DNA of 64,000 bases from Sphingobium sp. 66-54 (GTDB lineage Bacteria > Pseudomonadota > Alphaproteobacteria > Sphingomonadales > Sphingomonadaceae). A program made the translations under genes and the position numbers. Location: the NCBI GenBank assembly GCA_001899715.1, contig MKWI01000006.1, positions 372,001 through 436,000 of the forward strand, read 5' to 3'. Under the pieces are notes generated by a model that was given only the letters and a program-made list of their open reading frames with translations, was not told the origin of the DNA and did not search any database. Every line of letters starts with the position of its first letter. Position 1 is the first letter of the stretch. This document shows, piece by piece, positions 61,723-64,000 of the stretch.

Positions 61723-62973
61723 ATGACCGCCGAGGTCAAACCCTTTCCGATGCATGACCGCGAATTCGTCGCGCTGCTGGCGTCGATCATGGCGCTCAAC
61801 GCGCTGGCGATCGACACCATGCTGCCGGCGTTCCCGGCCATTCGCGCGTCGCTGGGCGTGGCCGATCCTAATGCCCTGCAATATATCATCACCAGCTACT
61901 TGCTCGCCAATGCGATCGGATCGCTGGTCGCGGGCCCGCTGGCGGACCGCTTCGGGCGCCGGCCGATGCTGCTGATGAGCATCGCCTTCGCCGCGTTGGG
62001 CGGGCTGGCGAGCGCGCTCGCGCCGAGCTTCGAGATGCTGCTCGCGATGCGCGCCGTGCACGGCTTCTTCGCGGCCGGGCTGGGCGTGCTGGCCGTTTCG
62101 GTGATCCGCGACCGGTTCGCGGGCGACCAGATGGCGCGGCTGATGAGCCTCATCATCATCATCTTCATGCTGGTGCCGGTGCTGGCGCCCTCGATCGGCC
62201 AGCTTGTGCTGGTGGTCGCGAGCTGGCGGGAGATTTTCCACGTTCTGGCGGCGGCGGCGATCGCCGTGTTCATCTGGACGTGGATGCGCCTGCCGGAAAC
62301 GCTGGAGCCGGCCTATCGGCAGGCCATCTCGATCCCCGTTATCGCGCGCAACTGGGGCGCCGTTGTGAAGAACCGGCTCGGCTTCGGCTATATGATCGGC
62401 GCGGGCATCATGATGGGCGGCATGTTCGGCTTCCTCAACAGCGCGCAGCAGATTTTCTTCGACGTGTTCGACGCGGCGGCCATCTTCCCCATCGCCTTCG
62501 CCTGCGTGGCGGGCTCGATGGCGGTGGCTAACTTCTCGAACAGCCGCATCGTCGAGCGGTTCGGGGCACGGCGCGTGTCGCATACCGCGCTGGTCGCCTT
62601 CATCGTGCTCAGCCTCGCCCAGCTCGCCGCCAGCCGCCTCGACCCCGAGCCGATGTGGCTGTTCCTGGTGCTGGTGGCGCTCAACATGGGGATGATCGGC
62701 TTCACCGGCTCCAATTTCAGCTCGATCGCGATGGAGCCGTTCGGCCACATCGCCGGCTCGGCCGCCAGCTTCCAGAGCTTCGCGCGGATGGCGCTGGCGA
62801 CGCTGATCGGCGCGGCGACCGGCCAGCGCTTCAACGGCACGACCGAGCCGCTGGCGGAAGGCTTCGTGGTGACGGGCCTCATCGGCCTCGGCTTCATCCT
62901 GTTCGCGGAGCGGGGCCGGCTGTGGACACGCCCGCACCGGGCCGCCTTGCGCCCCAAGCCACCGACGCCCTGA
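61723..62973 (+). CDS. Bcr/CflA-type multidrug MFS exporter
   Basis: The 416-residue protein has 12 membrane segments and a drug:proton antiporter (DHA1, Bcr/CflA) pattern. The N-terminus ALNALAIDTMLPAFPAIRASLG carries the family's membrane-embedded aspartate, the loop-2 motif is GPLADRFGRRPMLL, and motif C-like GAGIMMGGMFGF lies in the second half. It probably exports hydrophobic drugs; real substrates are unknown. It stands alone between metW and the methionine synthase gene. Confidence 0.88.
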   Translation: MTAEVKPFPMHDREFVALLASIMALNALAIDTMLPAFPAIRASLGVADPNALQYIITSYLLANAIGSLVAGPLADRFGRRPMLLMSIAFAALGGLASALAPSFEMLLAMRAVHGFFAAGLGVLAVSVIRDRFAGDQMARLMSLIIIIFMLVPVLAPSIGQLVLVVASWREIFHVLAAAAIAVFIWTWMRLPETLEPAYRQAISIPVIARNWGAVVKNRLGFGYMIGAGIMMGGMFGFLNSAQQIFFDVFDAAAIFPIAFACVAGSMAVANFSNSRIVERFGARRVSHTALVAFIVLSLAQLAASRLDPEPMWLFLVLVALNMGMIGFTGSNFSSIAMEPFGHIAGSAASFQSFARMALATLIGAATGQRFNGTTEPLAEGFVVTGLIGLGFILFAERGRLWTRPHRAALRPKPPTP

Positions 62974-63067
62974 CGGCGCGGCCGGGGCGATCCTCCGGGC
63001 ATCATGGAAACTTGTAGCGAACGATTCGTGCAAATCGCGCGCGGGTCGGCTCGTTTTGTGGGCGCTC

Positions 63068-63105
63068 CATATAAAGAAATCTTGATATAAGGATTTCTTT
63101 ATATG
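63068..63105 (+). promoter_or_regulatory. Double palindrome resembling SahR/SamR operator
   Basis: CATATAAAGAAATC (63068-63081) and GATTTCTTTATATG (63092-63105) form a perfect 14-bp inverted repeat. It resolves into two 20-bp palindromes, ATATAAAGAAATCTTGATAT (63069-63088) and ATATAAGGATTTCTTTATAT (63085-63104), sharing ATAT. Both fit the ATATnAAGAnnTCTTnATAT pattern reported for ArsR-family regulators of the SAM cycle. It lies 57-94 bases before the methionine synthase start. Confidence 0.7.
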
Positions 63106-63161
63106 ATATGGACCGCCAGCCGGGCAGCGATGCCTGTGCTGGAACGAGAGGAACATGTGTC

Positions 63162-64000
63162 ATGGCCAAGCCCCCCTTCCACGCCGATCATGTCGGCAGC
63201 TTCCTGCGCCCCAAGGCGCTGATCGACGCGCGGGACGCCTTCGCGCGCGACGAAATCGACCGCGCCGCGCTGCGCGCCGCCGAGGATAAGGCGATTCGCG
63301 ATGTCGTCGCCTTTCAGGAAGGGCTGGGCCTCAAGGCCATTACCGATGGCGAATATCGCCGGAAATTCTTCCACACCGACTTCCTGCTCCAGCTCGACGG
63401 GATCGAGGAGCAGGGCGGCATGGAGGTGCAGTTCCAGAACGCCATCGGCAAGGACGTGCATTTCGCGCCGCCCAAGATGGTCGTCACCGGCAAGATCGGC
63501 CATGCCCACCCGATCCAGCGGGCCGACTATGAATTTCTGGCGAGCGTGGTGTGCGAGACGCCGAAAGTCACCATCCCCTCGCCCACCATGCTGCACTTCC
63601 GCGCGGGGCGCGAAGGGATCAGCGAGGCGGTCTATCCCGACATGACCGAGTTCTTCGCGGATGTGGCCGCCGCCTATCAGGAGGAGGTCGCCGATCTCGC
63701 CGCCGCCGGCTGCCGCTACCTCCAGCTCGACGACACCAACCTCGCCTATCTGTGCGACGACAAGCAGCGCGAGAACGCCCGCAAGCGCGGCCTCGATCCC
63801 GACGACCTGCCGCGGCACTATGCGAAGATGATTAACGACGCGATCGCCGCCGGGCCGGCGGACATGGTCACCGCCGTTCACCTGTGCCGCGGCAACTTCC
63901 GCTCAAGCTGGGCGGCCGAGGGCGGTTACGAGCCGGTCGCCGAGATCATGTTCAACGAGCTGGCTATCGACGCGTTCTTCCTCGAATATGACGACGCACG
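63162..64000 (+). CDS. MetE-like cobalamin-independent methionine synthase (5' part)
   Basis: The 279 residues present, cut by the right edge, match the C-terminal catalytic half of MetE as found in stand-alone short proteins of about 370 residues. Landmarks are ADHVGSFLRPKALIDARD at the N-terminus, LKAITDGEYRR, YLQLDDTNLAYLCD and VHLCRGNFRSSW with the zinc histidine and cysteine. Such proteins transfer methyl groups to homocysteine, often from simpler donors than triglutamyl folate. GAGAGGA lies about 12 bases before ATG 63162. The double operator precedes it. Confidence 0.88.
   Translation, partial: MAKPPFHADHVGSFLRPKALIDARDAFARDEIDRAALRAAEDKAIRDVVAFQEGLGLKAITDGEYRRKFFHTDFLLQLDGIEEQGGMEVQFQNAIGKDVHFAPPKMVVTGKIGHAHPIQRADYEFLASVVCETPKVTIPSPTMLHFRAGREGISEAVYPDMTEFFADVAAAYQEEVADLAAAGCRYLQLDDTNLAYLCDDKQRENARKRGLDPDDLPRHYAKMINDAIAAGPADMVTAVHLCRGNFRSSWAAEGGYEPVAEIMFNELAIDAFFLEYDDA

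Overview
The window looks like chromosomal DNA of a high-GC alphaproteobacterium, most probably a sphingomonad. This rests on GC-rich codon use, the gene orders argH-lptM-lysA, hisC-tyrC beside metX-metW, and imuA-imuB-dnaE2, direct-repeat LexA boxes (GTTC-N7-GTTC), and many copies of a short palindromic intergenic repeat of a type common in sphingomonads. No tRNA, rRNA, CRISPR array, prophage or complete insertion sequence was seen. Nearly all genes are housekeeping or envelope genes.

Layout. 1-3.9 kb: 5' part of a serine hydrolase, a YeiH-type transporter with a 50-residue membrane microprotein, a small anchored protein and a Nudix hydrolase. 3.9-8.6 kb: FtsK translocase, an Old Yellow Enzyme-type oxidoreductase and a small-molecule O-methyltransferase. 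8.7-12 kb: a class A beta-lactamase coupled to a nitronate monooxygenase, then ispG. 12.4-15.3 kb: a four-gene operon of SPFH membrane protein, ribbon-helix-helix regulator, secreted alpha/beta hydrolase and small membrane protein, with a palindromic operator candidate. 15.3-20.8 kb: SMP-30 lactonase and siroheme synthase, lysA-lptM-argH, and a divergent TlpA-type thioredoxin. 20.8-27.4 kb: L,D-transpeptidase with a lipoprotein, a secreted protein, a TonB-dependent receptor and a membrane-anchored winged-helix regulator. 27.7-29.7 kb: BI-1 family and TerC family membrane proteins.

29.9-40.1 kb is rich in damage tolerance: a LexA-boxed imuA-imuB-dnaE2 mutasome and a separately LexA-boxed dinB. 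Between them lie bamE, a cytochrome bc1 assembly chaperone and a DUF177 protein. 40.3-45.5 kb: ankyrin protein, SCO copper chaperone, YcgN- and YgjP-type proteins, PBP1A and MsrB. 45.9-52.9 kb: an MFS transporter, glcB-glcG, dapD, a secreted protein and a GNAT. 53-58.1 kb: RNase R, a SnoaL-like protein, tyrC and hisC. 58.6-64 kb: a zincin, metX-GNAT-metW, a Bcr/CflA-type exporter, and the start of a short MetE-like methionine synthase behind a double palindrome resembling the SahR/SamR operator.

The most interesting non-coding signals are: (i) a terminator-like hairpin ending three bases before the BI-1 start codon and containing its ribosome binding site; (ii) two copies of a MITE-like element with 20-bp terminal inverted repeats and TA ends, one supplying the stop codon of a zincin gene; (iii) the double operator before the methionine synthase gene; (iv) an operator-like repeat between the membrane-anchored regulator and the TonB receptor gene; and (v) a REP-like family at about a dozen loci. 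No unmistakably new multi-gene system was found. The best candidates for undescribed biology are the SPFH/ribbon-helix-helix operon and the anchored-regulator/TonB-receptor pair.
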